From positions 15,239,791-15,303,790 of the forward strand of contig CM041294.1 in assembly GCA_023052935.1 (NCBI GenBank): 64,000 nt of DNA, read 5' to 3'. This DNA is from Piezodorus guildinii. Taxonomy: Eukaryota; Arthropoda; Insecta; Hemiptera; Pentatomidae. The notes under the pieces were generated by a model. That model ran no database searches. It saw only the letters and a list, made by a program, of their open reading frames with translations, and was not told where the DNA came from. Position numbers and translations under genes: made by a program. Position 1 is the stretch's first letter; the number at the start of each line of letters is the position of its first letter. Positions 1-9,892 of this stretch are shown here, piece by piece.

Positions 1-14
1 CATGTGACACAACC
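1..14. mobile_element. Terminal repeat of a mariner cut by the window edge
   Basis: The first 14 bases (CATGTGACACAACC...) match the right terminal inverted repeat seen complete at 1861-1874 and in five other mariner copies here. The rest of the element lies outside the window. The usual AA before the TA target is missing, so this end is slightly degraded. Confidence 0.7.
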
Positions 15-968
15 CTATAAAATTAAAAGGTAAATCTTTTAAAATAAATTGATAAATATACACACCCACAACACACTACTAGTTCATAATAAAATTGTGA
101 ACAAAATGATTGATTCATGTTCTAGCCTGTAGTCCACGAAGCATCCCAAACAAGCAAATGTAATTCAGGTGGGAGCCCCTGAGAACCCTAATTGTATTCA
201 AAACAAAATAAAATAGTAAATCTCTTTATTCTCAGTATATTTCAGTCTATATCGGTTCCAGGTTCAGTTTTTGATTATCCTCTGCAGCCTGTAATGATAC
301 GAGATAAAATATGTGTTATTGCCGTCAGAGGATGAGGGACAAAGAAGGGAGAATAAGTAAGTACGTATAAGGATCTGATATTTGTCTTAGCGGGGACCTC
401 ACTATAGGAACTTTATGGCTTCTCTCTGCATCCAAAACACATCAAACCCGGCCTCCGTAATAAAAGACTTCTCTTTTAGTGGCTGTATGAGAACGTCAAG
501 AAACACTTAGCATGGCGACCGGGATGCTACGTCTCTTGATATCTGGCGTTGTGGCTTTCCTATATTTGACGTATCCCAGACTCAGTTAGCTTCGGAAAAA
601 ACAAGAAAACATATTTTATGGTATACAGATTTATTAAAATATTCAATAAGAAATTTATTTAGTAACAAATTGCTATTATTATTGATTAAGAAATATATAC
701 TTATATTTCATATTATAAATAATTTTATTTTTATATACACAACAAACAGTGGGGAAAACAGCTGTTCAACGAGTGCAAAATTCATAATGATCACAAAACT
801 GTTTCAAATTTTTTAATGCACCCTAAAAATATATTGAATTGAGTGATATCACCATTGTCAATCAACCAACAAATTGTTTGTTTTTCATAGAAATCTACTT
901 GAAAATGAAAAAAAAAATCTATTTTAGAAAAAATGTTATCCATCTAGCTTTGAAACAAATTTTTTCTA
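15..968. other. Non-repetitive stretch, no gene recognised
   Basis: Between the two mariner ends there is about 950 bp of moderately AT-rich sequence. The part 120-590 is less AT-rich than its surroundings and could be unique host sequence. I see no splice-flanked open frame, tRNA or terminal repeat. A 74-codon frame at 839-1063 runs into the mariner and looks like chance. Confidence 0.4.
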
Positions 969-1874
969 TTGTTTCACATGAAATGTCCGTTTTTATAGTT
1001 TCTGAAATACAGAAAGGATTTTACAGGTCTCTGTTGTTTTCTACATTAGTAAACAGTTACTAATCCTCTACCTTTGTATTATAAACATTAGCTTCCCAAT
1101 CAATTACCTACTTCTTAGTATACCTCCAAATATGAACATGGAAACACGCGATTTTCGAGTAATATTTTTGTACGAGTTTAAACTTGGTCATTCAGCAGCT
1201 GAGGCCGCTAGAAATATTTGCAAGGCGTTTGAGAAAGGAAGTGTTAATGAACGGACCATTCGCCGTTGGTTTGCTAAGTTTTCAGCGGGGGACTTGGAAA
1301 ACTTGCCCCGAGGAAGACCTCCGTCCGTAATAGACAACGATCTCCTCCAACACATAGTAGAAGGAAACCCCTACCAAACAGTTAAAGGACTCTCAGCACA
1401 ACTAAATGCAAGTGCATCTATCGTTTCCAGACATTTAAAGTGTATTAGGAAAGTAAAAAAGCTCGATACATGGGTACCTCATTATCTCACTGATCGTCAG
1501 CAAGACCCCATGTTTCAAAACATACCGTGCAAAAATTGAAATAACTGGGCTACGAAGTTCTTCCGCACCCAATATGGTTTCGACTTGTCTCCAACAGATT
1601 ACCACCTATTGAGTAATTTAGACAACGTCGTCAAAGGAAAACTTTTTGAAAATGATGATCAAGTGAAAAGTGCGTTTTCAGATTTCGTTTCACTTCAAAG
1701 CTCAGAGTTTTTCAGTTCGGGAATAAAAAGGTTGGTGTCTGGTGTGTTTGGTGTGGGAAAAAATGTGTAGAAAAAGAAGGTAAATACTTCGAATAAAATT
1801 ATCTTGTTTTCATATCGTATTTTTAATAAAAATCCTTTACCTTGAAAACGGATATTTCATGTGACACAACCCAA
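969..1874 (+). mobile_element. Deleted mariner, copy 1
   Basis: Tc1/mariner-type element with TA on both sides (967-968, 1875-1876). The left terminal repeat lacks four bases (GGGT) relative to the TTGGGTTGTTTCACATG seen in other copies; the right one is intact. Inside is a mariner transposase remnant with the internal deletion shared by most copies in this window. It cannot encode an active transposase, so it must have been moved in trans. Confidence 0.9.
1132..1770 (+). pseudogene. Mariner transposase remnant (copy 1)
   Basis: An open frame at 1132-1539 gives the N-terminal DNA-binding half: MNMETRDFRVIFLYEFKLGH, then the second helix-turn-helix with ERTIRRWFAKFSAG, the linker GRPPSVIDND, and a tail ending DTWVPHYLTDRQ. 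At this point full-length mariners carry the catalytic core, but here the sequence jumps to a region that, in another frame, reads RPHVSKHTVQKLK. The last part (to 1770) has SPTDYH, which holds the third catalytic aspartate, and the C terminus. The first two aspartates of the DD34D triad are gone and there is at least one frameshift. Confidence 0.88.
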
Positions 1875-2069
1875 TATACTGAATTGCCATCCATTAGTCC
1901 CAATAGGTGGAAATATCTACTAGGGATAAATATATATATATCATAGTGAATATACATCATAGCGTAGGTTGCATATGGGACAAGTTAGAAGAACAAATTC
2001 TGACAAAATTAGACAAAAACTAATATCCATAGCTAACTCATGTTATTAAATGATAATTGAGAGAAGGTA

Positions 2070-2420
2070 GGTATGGGTTTTTTAAAATTAAAATTAAAAA
2101 AACCTTCATTTCAAGCTGCTATTTATGATTAAAAGTTAAACAAAAAATTAATAATTGTCACAAAGTATCTAAATGGTGGTCTGAATCGGACCAAGGTATC
2201 AATACGAATTATGGCTTGTTTATACTTACATGTAAATAAAGGATGTTTCAAAGGCAGAGGGATTTTTTTTTATTTCACTAGACACTTGTGTTTACGTTTA
2301 CATCTCTAATCCCGCTTCTAATCGTTCTTCTGAATTTTGAATTTTGCAATCGTAAGACAGCCGTTTTCGCCACAGTGCGAGACCATTGAGATTCACTGTT
2401 TTTTGGATTCTACACTCTAG
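2070..2420. repeat. Older diverged copy of the inverted-repeat outer segment
   Basis: 2070-2420 matches 2700-3020 in order but with many differences: both contain AGCTGC(T/C)ATTTATGATTA, then GTCTGAA(T/C)CG, ATCAATACG, GACACTTGTG and a CGC-AGTGCGA block. It is therefore an older direct copy lying next to the left arm of the large inverted repeat. No coding content is recognised. Confidence 0.65.
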
Positions 2421-2749
2421 GAAATGTCAAAAGAATGAAGATTTTGGTGATTTCAATACTTTCTTCATCCAAGGAGTAAAAATCGATGGGTTTCTAAAAA
2501 AAGTATTATATGAATAATATATGTTACTATCGATGCCGAAAATATCCGCACACGATTCTTGTGAAAATTGTTTTAACAATCAATTTAAAAAAATTGTTTG
2601 TTGGATTCAAAGTGAATCCTACAGTGTAGGAATAATTAAAAGTAAATTTTCTAAAAATTACAATATTCATATATACCATCGTATTTTATTAATTTTGTAA
2701 CTGTTATTTTCAATTGAAGCTGCCATTTATGATTATAATTTAAAATTGT

Positions 2750-3895
2750 TTTTCAAATTTTCACAACCTATCTGAACGGGGTCTGAACCGAACTGAGATA
2801 TCAATACGCATTACGGTCTGTTAATAATTACTTACAAATACCTAAAGGATTTTTAAAAAGTAGAGGGACACGTTTTCATTTCTCAAGACACTTGTGCTTA
2901 AATCTGTAATAATATTGGGCTTTTTATCGCACTTTCGAATTTTGCCTTCAGCACTCCTAAAAAAGGAGTTTTCCCCGCAGTGCGACGTTTCGATCTCTGG
3001 GTCTATTTTCAAGTTTCTATCATGTATAAACATTCCATATCAAAGGTATTGTAGCTAGCATAACAGCCTCCTATGACAAAGGTCACGGGTTCAAACCCTC
3101 AGGTGGTCCTAGGATTTATTAATGGGAGTAAAAAATCCTTAGTTATGCCGTCCTTCGGAGGGGACGTAAAAAGGTGGTCCCGAACTTGTGCGATGTCAGG
3201 TACTCGTTAAAAATCCCTATACTAATTAAACCTGGATAGGCCAAATTTAGGACTCGCACTGTAGCATCGTCCGATTAACCACAGTAGCGTAAAGTGACGT
3301 TAAATAAATAAACAAACATTCCGTATCAAATGTTTCGACTACTTTATTCAGCAAAGTCGTGCATGGAAGTCATATGCGATGGCGACCATTCAATATCAAT
3401 TTACCAAATGATGAATGTCATTTACAATTATGTAATTCAAAAATTATATTTCAGTATATGATTCGCTATTTTAATTTTATCACCCTTCCCTGCCCCTTTT
3501 ATGACATCCAATTCAGGCATGAGGCTTCTGGGTGTAAGTACCCACTCGCCTTAGGTAATTTTTTATGTTTTAAAATTTAATTAATGATTTTTTTTAAATA
3601 TTTATAAAATAACTTTTATTCATTTTAATTGAAATTTGACATTGATGAACATAGTACATCAACTGATTCCATTCACAGTTATTAATGTTTTTTGTTTAAT
3701 TATTTTATTTATTTTTTTTTCATGTTTTAATTGGTTTTATCTATTTTTTAAGAATGTAACGTTGAATTAAACATTTTACATTGTTATGTAATTTTGATGT
3801 TATAATTATGAGATTGATTATTTTTAAACAAACTATATTTGTAGTTGTTGATAAAAATTGTTCCTTGCATCAGACAAGGGATATTGCAGGCAACT
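2750..3895 (+). repeat. Left arm of a large inverted repeat
   Basis: This arm of about 1.15 kb reappears in reverse complement at 4729-5846. Landmarks in both arms: GGGTCTGAACCGAACTGAG / its complement, the AAAAGGAGTTTTCCCCGCAG block, a tRNA-derived SINE copy (about 3051-3310), and a 73-codon frame (3359-3580) whose mirror copy differs by one residue. A small length change near 4850 and scattered substitutions separate the arms, so the duplication is recent but not brand new. Confidence 0.9.
3051..3310 (+). mobile_element. tRNA-derived SINE, family 2, copy 1
   Basis: A B-box-like GGTTCAAACCC at 3090-3100 follows TAGCTAGCATAAC, which resembles an A box. The body then reads TTAGTTATGCCGTCC, GTGGTCC, GCGATGTCAG, CTGGATAGGC, AATTTAGGACTC and ends in AAATAAATAAAC. 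The same body occurs at 22991-23243, away from the inverted repeat, which shows that it is an independent dispersed element. Pol III transcription is inferred from the B box only. Confidence 0.7.
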
Positions 3896-4728
3896 TTCAT
3901 ATTTTAATATAAATGCTAATTATATAATTATTAATAATTAAAAAAAATAATTTTATTGAAAAAAATGATATTAAATATAGATTTTCACTGGCTGAGCAAG
4001 ATCCTGTAGTATAAAAAATCATAATAATTTAAAATAAATATAATTAATTTTTAAAAAGATTAACGTATTGATTACAATTAAAATCAATTACAAACAAATC
4101 TTCTTTACAAAAAAAAAAAAGTAATGTTTCCGCCCAGGATCGAACTGGGGACCTTCTGCGTGTTAGGCAGATGTGATAACCGCTACACCACGGAAACGAG
4201 GTGACCAGTCCTGGTCAAGGATTGGTTCATTAAAATGCTTGCAGTCCTGATGGGTAATTTAATTTTTTTTTTTTAAGAGCTATTTCATGATTAGAAACTC
4301 ATTAACTAAGTGCTAAACAATTTTAGTTACTTTATTATTGTCTTGCTTTCACCAGACAATATTTTACTATGAATTTGTTCACCAATTAAGTCATTCAAAA
4401 TTAAATTTATAAATGATATTAATAGTTTTGGAAGATACATAAATTCATGTTTGGTAAAATGGTCGTTACTTCTTCCAAAAATTTATTTAACAACAATTTA
4501 TTTATTTTTTAACATAGAGACTCTTCAACAACTAGGTTTATTTTAGCCCTAAATTAAAAATACAAAATACAAACATTTAAGTAAAATATACCATATAAAA
4601 TTTAACTAATACAGCAAATTAGGTGTAGATTATTTTAGGTGAAGGTCAAAGGTAAAAAATAAAGTTGGAGATTGATATTTAAGTTCACCACTATTTTATT
4701 TAGTTATGATGCACAACGTTTTTGCTAT
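3896..4728. other. Spacer of the large inverted repeat
   Basis: The 833-bp loop between the arms holds the tRNA-Val gene and otherwise very AT-rich sequence in which I see no second gene, terminal repeat or long frame. Confidence 0.6.
4125..4197 (-). tRNA. tRNA-Val (anticodon AAC)
   Basis: Seventy-three bases fold as a complete cloverleaf on the minus strand: acceptor GTTTCCG with CGGAAAC and discriminator A, D arm with GGTGTAGCGGTTATCAC, anticodon arm TCTGC-CTAACAC-GCAGA (anticodon AAC), and T arm CCCAG-TTCGATC-CTGGG. A and B boxes are intact (GGTTCGATCC-type B box). A run of T on the minus strand directly downstream (4109-4120) would end Pol III transcription. It lies alone in the spacer of the large inverted repeat. 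There is no intron and no CCA is encoded, as expected for a nuclear tRNA gene. Confidence 0.95.
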
Positions 4729-5846
4729 AATTGCCTGCAATGTTCCTTGTCTGATCAAGGAACAATTTTTATCAGCAACTACAAATATAGTTTGTTCAAT
4801 CAATCTCATAATTATAACATCAAAATTAATTCAACGTTACATTCTTAAAAATAGATAAAACCAATTAAAACATGAAACAAAAATAATAAATAAAATAATT
4901 AAACAAAAAACATTAATAACTGTGAATGGAATCAGTTGATGTACTATGTTCATCAATGTCAAATTTCAATTAAAATGAATAAAAGTTATTTTATAAATAT
5001 TTAAAAAAAATCATTAATTAAATTTTAAAACATAAAAAATTACCTAAGGCGAGTGGGTACTTACACCCAGAAGCCTCATGCCTGAATTGGATGTCATAAA
5101 AGGGGCAGGAAAGGGTGATAAAATTAAAATAGCGAATCATATACTGAAATATAATTTTTGAATTACATAATTGTAAATGACATTCATCATTTGGTAAATT
5201 GATATTGAATGGTCGCCATCGCATATGACTTCCATGCACGACTTTGCTGATAAAGTAGTCGAAACATTTGATACGGAATGTTTGTTTATTTATTTAACGT
5301 CACTTTACGCTACTGTGGTTAATCGGACGATGCTACAGTGCGAGTCCTAAATTTGGCCTATCCATGTTTAATTAGTATAGGTATTTTTAACGAGTATCTG
5401 AATCGCACAGGCTTGAGACCACCATTTAACGTCCTCCGAAGGACGGCATAACTAAGGATTTTTTACTCCCATTAATAAATCCTAGGATCACCTGAGGGTT
5501 TGAACCCGTGACCTTTGTCATAGGAGGCTGTTATGCTAGCTACAAGTGATACCTTTGATATGGAATGTTTATACATGATAGAAACTTGAAAATAGACCCA
5601 GAGATCGAAACGTTGCACTGCGGGGAAAACTCCTTTTTAGGAGTGCTAAAGGCTAAATTCGAAAGTGCGATAAAAAGCCCAATATTATTACAGATTTAAA
5701 CACAAGTGTCTTGAGAAATGAAAACGAGTCCCTCAACCTTTTAAAAATCCTTAGGTATTTGTAAGTAATTATTAACAGACCGTAATGCGTATTGATATCT
5801 CAGTTCGGTTCAGACCCCGTTTAGATAGGTTGTGAAAATTTGAAAA
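4729..5846 (-). repeat. Right arm of the large inverted repeat
   Basis: Reverse complement of 2750-3895, starting at ATTGCCTGCAATGTTCC and ending TGTGAAAATTTGAAA. It contains the mirrored SINE (about 5283-5543). Just outside its end, 5850-5882 is a further fragment of the same SINE body (GAGTCCTAAATTTTGCC), so the distal breakpoint falls at or near SINE sequence. Confidence 0.9.
5283..5543 (-). mobile_element. tRNA-derived SINE, family 2, copy 2 (in right arm)
   Basis: Mirror of the SINE at 3051-3310, with the B-box equivalent GGGTTTGAACCC at about 5495-5510 read on the minus strand. It was duplicated with the inverted repeat and is not an independent insertion. Confidence 0.7.
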
Positions 5847-5882
5847 AAAAATGAGTCCTAAATTTTGCCTATCCAGGTTTAC

Positions 5883-6431
5883 ATACTCGCACTCATACAA
5901 CTCCCAGTCTACATCTAACTTCAACTCCTTATAATGGACGATTCCTTTTTATTAAATGCAAATTAGCAGAAAATGAAATTCCCAAAAACTAAGGCAGGTG
6001 TTACATCTACTTATTTTATAAAAATATATACTGGAATATCTTAACCGGGATCGTAAATCAGACTACATTAAGGAAAGGTTTATCCCTGTTTAGCAGGGGA
6101 TAGAGAGAGGAAGACAAACTGGGGGACAGTTGAGGCGTGAAGCAGCGGCTAGATTTAGGGCCCTGTTGTCCACTAAGGCCCTCTCCTGTAAATCCTTTTA
6201 GCATCCAGTTTGTCTGGATCCTCTTCTGTTTACACCTCCTCTTTGTCAGCATCCCTCGGCCTCTTTCGCCCAATTAGTCTCCTCTTAGGGTTTTCCGAGA
6301 GTGTAGGCTGCCCCAACTTGATCTATTTGAAAATTGTGACGTTCAGTTCCAAAATCCATTATTATATCCCTTATAATTTAGTAAATTTTACAGGGAACGG
6401 AAAAACCATTTATTCATTACTTACTCTAATT

Positions 6432-6466
<35 letters not shown>

Positions 6467-6483
6467 GTATTAACAACTTATCA
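5883..6483. other. Unassigned stretch with a 31-base T run
   Basis: 6060-6330 is more GC-rich and open in two overlapping frames on opposite strands (6058-6273 minus, 6210-6473 plus); neither has family resemblance I can name. A homopolymer of 31 T occupies 6433-6463, which may be the poly(A) of a minus-strand retro-insertion, but no body is recognised. Confidence 0.4.
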
Positions 6484-7306
6484 CTTTCACTTAGTACATA
6501 TATATAGTAAGGGAAAGTATTGCGATCGTGAAAATTTTCGAATTCCAGTTTTCAACGGAAATACACATTTTGAGGTGTGTGTGTGGTAACTCCCGGCAGA
6601 AACGGTAAGTCCTATGAAACTGAAATTTCATATTTAAGACAACCATACGCCCGAGACGTTACAAAACCTTTTTCATCAAAATGAGCTTACCAGAAGAGCC
6701 ACTTTATACCATGCATTTTGCACCTTTTTTCTATTTTCTTGAAAACGGTTCCGACGATTTTGATTAAACTCGTTATATCTATGTAGAATTTAATGTGCTT
6801 TAATATAATTTAGGTTTTATTCGGATTAAAATGGTCAGACAGGGCTTAAATGCCGATATTTTAAAAAATATTAAAAATAACAATATTATCTTGTTACCAC
6901 TGATGAAAAACAAGTAAATATATAAATATAATGAATTCTATACCTAATTAAAGGAGAAAACAGAAAAAAAATACTTTTTTAATGTAATTTTTTGGTTTTG
7001 AACATACGAGCAGTAATATACATGTACGATATACCGTTGGAAAGCTAAAGATTTTAGAAAAAATATTATCTCATACTCAAGCTTTTTAAAGTTAATAGAG
7101 AGGGATGAAAAGAAGATAAAACTAACTGATTATTTTAGATAATAATATAATAGATTTTTTAATAAAACACATGTTTTTATAGAAATTCAATTTAATTAAT
7201 TCTTTAATAGTTTCACGTATTTTTATCTATAACTGTATTTGAAAATTCTTTCTTTTTGATTTTAAAAATGCAGGTAAGTGAAAGTTGTGTGTTGCCCGCA
7301 CCAGAT
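6484..7306 (-). mobile_element. HINE/Helitron-like element, copy a (near full length)
   Basis: Reading the minus strand, the element begins TCTGGTGCGGGCAACACAC, has ACTTTCACTTAC close to that end, and finishes with a hairpin made from CTTTCCCTTAC and GTA-AGTGAAAG around TATATATA. Between the ends lie landmarks found in all copies: ATACCGTTGGAAAGC-type block, GGGTATCGAATTC-type block, GCATTTAAGCCCTG and a GT/CA run (here GTGTGTGTGG at 6577-6586). There is no coding capacity. An initial TC, a terminal hairpin, subterminal inverted repeats and an internal microsatellite fit non-autonomous Helentron derivatives (HINE/DINE-like); the class call is inference. Confidence 0.6.
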
Positions 7307-7310
7307 TTTT

Positions 7311-8235
7311 TTTTCTTCTTAGTTGTTCATTACACTGTTTTGAAGTTGATATTTATACATTCCTTAGCATTATTAGTACTACAATAATTTGAAACGATAA
7401 ATTGGTCCCGTAAACAAAATTGGAGATATTTTAGAGAATGAGATTTCGCAAAGTTGGAATTCAATTCCTGTCAGATTATTTAAATGATTGTTAAAGTTGC
7501 ATTTTTAAGTACTTCGATTTTCGGTAAAGAAGTTGCTGTAAATATGTGGTATTTAATTAATACAGTATTCAAATATCAGTTGAGATATTAATTAACCCCG
7601 TTGGAAACACTGGAATTTCAAAATCAGTAATGAAACCATTCTGACAATTTCAGACAAACAACTAGACATTAAAAAAGCCAAATTTGACCTTTAGAGAAAA
7701 ACAATGAACTCAGTAATTTCATGAATGAGAAATAATTAATTTGGCTTTGATACATGCTAATTTTTTTCTTTTACGAATTTGGTGTTTTGATTAAAAAATA
7801 TTTGAATCACGAGAATGAACAGTTATTAAAATGGTTATTAATTTATTTATTTTTCTAAAAGGTTTGGTTTTAATTAAAAAATATATTCTTTATTCTCTTT
7901 TCTGTATTATTTCTGTAAAGACTAGCCTCAAGTTATCGTTTTTAAATGAGTGGTAACACTCGGTCTACGGTCTTCTGATAGGTTTGTCCAAAAGCTTTGT
8001 TGAATTTCGAATACAAATTAAAAGGTGTAAATAAAAAAATCCCGAGTTTTAGATTTATACTAAAAATAGGATTATAGAAATTATAATTACTAGAATAGTA
8101 AATTCATTTTTTTGAAAAATCAAGAGGATAAGTTATGAGAATAATAATATTTAATAATTATATGATAAGAGCTTATATTTTTGCTCGTTCTTTTAAAAAA
8201 AAAAAAAATGTTTTCACAAATTAAAATATAATATT
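7311..8235. other. AT-rich stretch, nothing recognised
   Basis: About 900 bp of AT-rich sequence upstream of the tRNA-Lys cluster. I see no terminal repeat, tRNA or coding frame with family resemblance. Confidence 0.4.
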
Positions 8236-8308
8236 CGCCCAACGTGGGGCTCAAACCCACGACCCTGAGATTTAGAGTCTCATGCTCTACCGACTGAGCT
8301 AGCCGGGC
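8236..8308 (-). tRNA. tRNA-Lys-derived gene with amber (CTA) anticodon, possible pseudogene
   Basis: The 73-base cloverleaf is identical to the two tRNA-Lys(CTT) genes downstream except at two positions. The anticodon loop reads CTCTAAA instead of CTCTTAA, so the anticodon is CTA, which would read UAG. The T loop reads TTTGAGC instead of TTCGAGC, changing the near-universal C56 that pairs with G19 and lies in the Pol III B box. The acceptor (GCCCGGC/GTTGGGC), D and T stems are intact. Either it is a weak suppressor or, more likely, a duplicated gene losing function. The first T run downstream on the minus strand is about 10 bases away. Confidence 0.85.
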
Positions 8309-9683
8309 GATGTGAAAGTTGCTGCTCAAGTTTATAAAAAAATGAAATAAACTTACATTTTTTTTTTTCATATTCTAGTTTATCGGGTATAATGACGAAA
8401 ATAATAATAATTAATAGTTACGACTATTTTATAATGTTCTTGACCAATACTCACAATATCTGCTTCATGAAAAAAATATTGGAAAAGATAAATATTTTTT
8501 TTTGTTTTTTTATATAAAGATTTTTATTGACTTAAGATTTAATTATTCTGGGATAAGTCTTTACAATAATATTATATAAAATATGTTATAATGCAATAAG
8601 CATAACAAATAAAATAAATAAGTAAACCGTTTATAATACAGAATTGATGAAAAAAAAAGAAAATTCAATGCTTATTTCACCAAAAATAATTTTTTTTTAA
8701 TTGGCTAATTTTAGTGTAATTTAGTGACTAATGTTTATTCAAAGTATTTTTCAGTTATATTAAATTTGAAATAATAAAATTGAACCAAATTTTATAGTAT
8801 TTTACGTTCCAGTAATGAAATAGGAAAAAAAATTTATGCGCCCAACGTGGGGCTCGAACCCACGACCCTGAGATTAAGAGTCTCATGCTCTACCGACTGA
8901 GCTAGCCGGGCGATGTGTAAGTTGCTGCTCAAGTTTTTAAAAAAATGAAATAAACTTACATTATCTTTTTTCATATTCTAGTTTATCGCGGTAATGACAA
9001 AAACAATAATTTAAAAAAAAATTAATAATACCACTATTTTATCATATTATTGACCACTACCAAAATATCTGCTTTATGAAAAAAATATTGAGCAGGAGAA
9101 TATAAATATTGAACTGAATTCATTTTTATTTATTTAATATTTAATTATTCTGGGACAATTCTTTAGAATAATATTACATAAATTAAAAAGTGGGCTTGAC
9201 TGCGATAAGTTAAATAAAACAAATAAAATAAAATAAATAAATAAACCGTGGTATAATACAGAATTGATGAAAAAAAAAAAAAATGATAATAATAGCTTTT
9301 AAGCTGTTTTTTCTATTAACAAGGGCTTGCCTTAATTGGATAGTGACTTCTGCTTGGACTGTAAAAATGTCTGAAATTTGATTTAAATAAAGAAGTTATA
9401 AAACCAATAAAAATAAATAAAACAAAAAAGAATTATTTAAGGAACTGAATGATCAGAAAGTAATTAATACATTTTTTTTTTTTACATTTGTTCTTATTTT
9501 TGATAACATTTATTTACTGTATTTATTAATTCCATTTTTATCGTCCTCGCATCGTTTTTTTTACCACCCTCAAAACTTATTTATGTTTATTCAACTATTT
9601 TTCGGATATTTTAAATTTTAAATAAATATCCATATTTTATAGTATTTTCCATTCCAATAGTTTATAGATATAAAAAAAGTGTG
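8309..9683. repeat. Tandem units of the tRNA-Lys cluster with LINE tails
   Basis: The spacers after tRNA copies 1 and 2 share, in order, TGCTGCTCAAGTTT, a TTCATATTCTAGTTTATC block, an ATTATTCTGGGA(T/C)AA block (about 8540-8575 and 9143-9180) and AATACAGAATTGATGAAAAA (about 8635-8660 and 9254-9280). The ATTCTGGGACAA block equals the 3' tail of the CR1/L2-like LINEs at 13806 and 15035. So the duplicated unit carried a LINE tail; unit spacing is 603 and 845 bp. Confidence 0.7.
8839..8911 (-). tRNA. tRNA-Lys (anticodon CTT), copy 2
   Basis: Complete 73-base cloverleaf: GCCCGGC acceptor, TAGCTCAGTCGGTAGAGC D arm, TGAGA-CTCTTAA-TCTCA anticodon arm, GTGGG-TTCGAGC-CCCAC T arm, GTTGGGC and discriminator G. 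Internal A and B boxes are canonical. A poly-T terminator follows on the minus strand at about 8826-8835. Its 5' flank (about 8912-9060 in plus coordinates) closely matches that of copy 1, showing tandem duplication of gene plus flank. Confidence 0.96.
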
Positions 9684-9756
9684 CGCCCAACGTGGGGCTC
9701 GAACCCACGACCCTGAGATTAAGAGTCTCATGCTCTACCGACTGAGCTAGCCGGGC
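9684..9756 (-). tRNA. tRNA-Lys (anticodon CTT), copy 3
   Basis: Same 73 bases as copy 2. Terminator T run on the minus strand at about 9672-9678. The 5' flank shares GATGTGAAAG-TGCTGCTCAAG with the other two copies and then diverges sooner, which suggests this is the oldest or the outermost unit. Confidence 0.96.
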
Positions 9757-9892
9757 GATGTGAAAGATGCTGCTCAAGTTTACAAAAAAATAAGATAAAC
9801 ACATCCAGTTTTCTCTTATTCTCGTTTATTGAACTTATTAAGATATCAAATTCCTTATCATAAAGATTAATATTATTTCAAATAATTATTAT

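Noticed and set aside
3359..5239. Two identical 73-codon frames in opposite orientation
   Set aside because: They are mirror copies within the inverted repeat; similarity comes from DNA duplication and there is no codon-level sign of selection visible. Not called as genes.
6433..6463. Poly(T) of 31 as the tail of a retrogene
   Set aside because: No body with LINE, SINE or mRNA features could be seen next to it.
8236..8308. Calling the CTA tRNA a functional amber suppressor
   Set aside because: The second change hits the B box and base 56, so loss of function is at least as likely; reported as a candidate only.
8120..8371. 83-codon minus-strand frame
   Set aside because: It runs through the tRNA-Lys gene; the peptide segment with QSVEHE is a translation of the tRNA.
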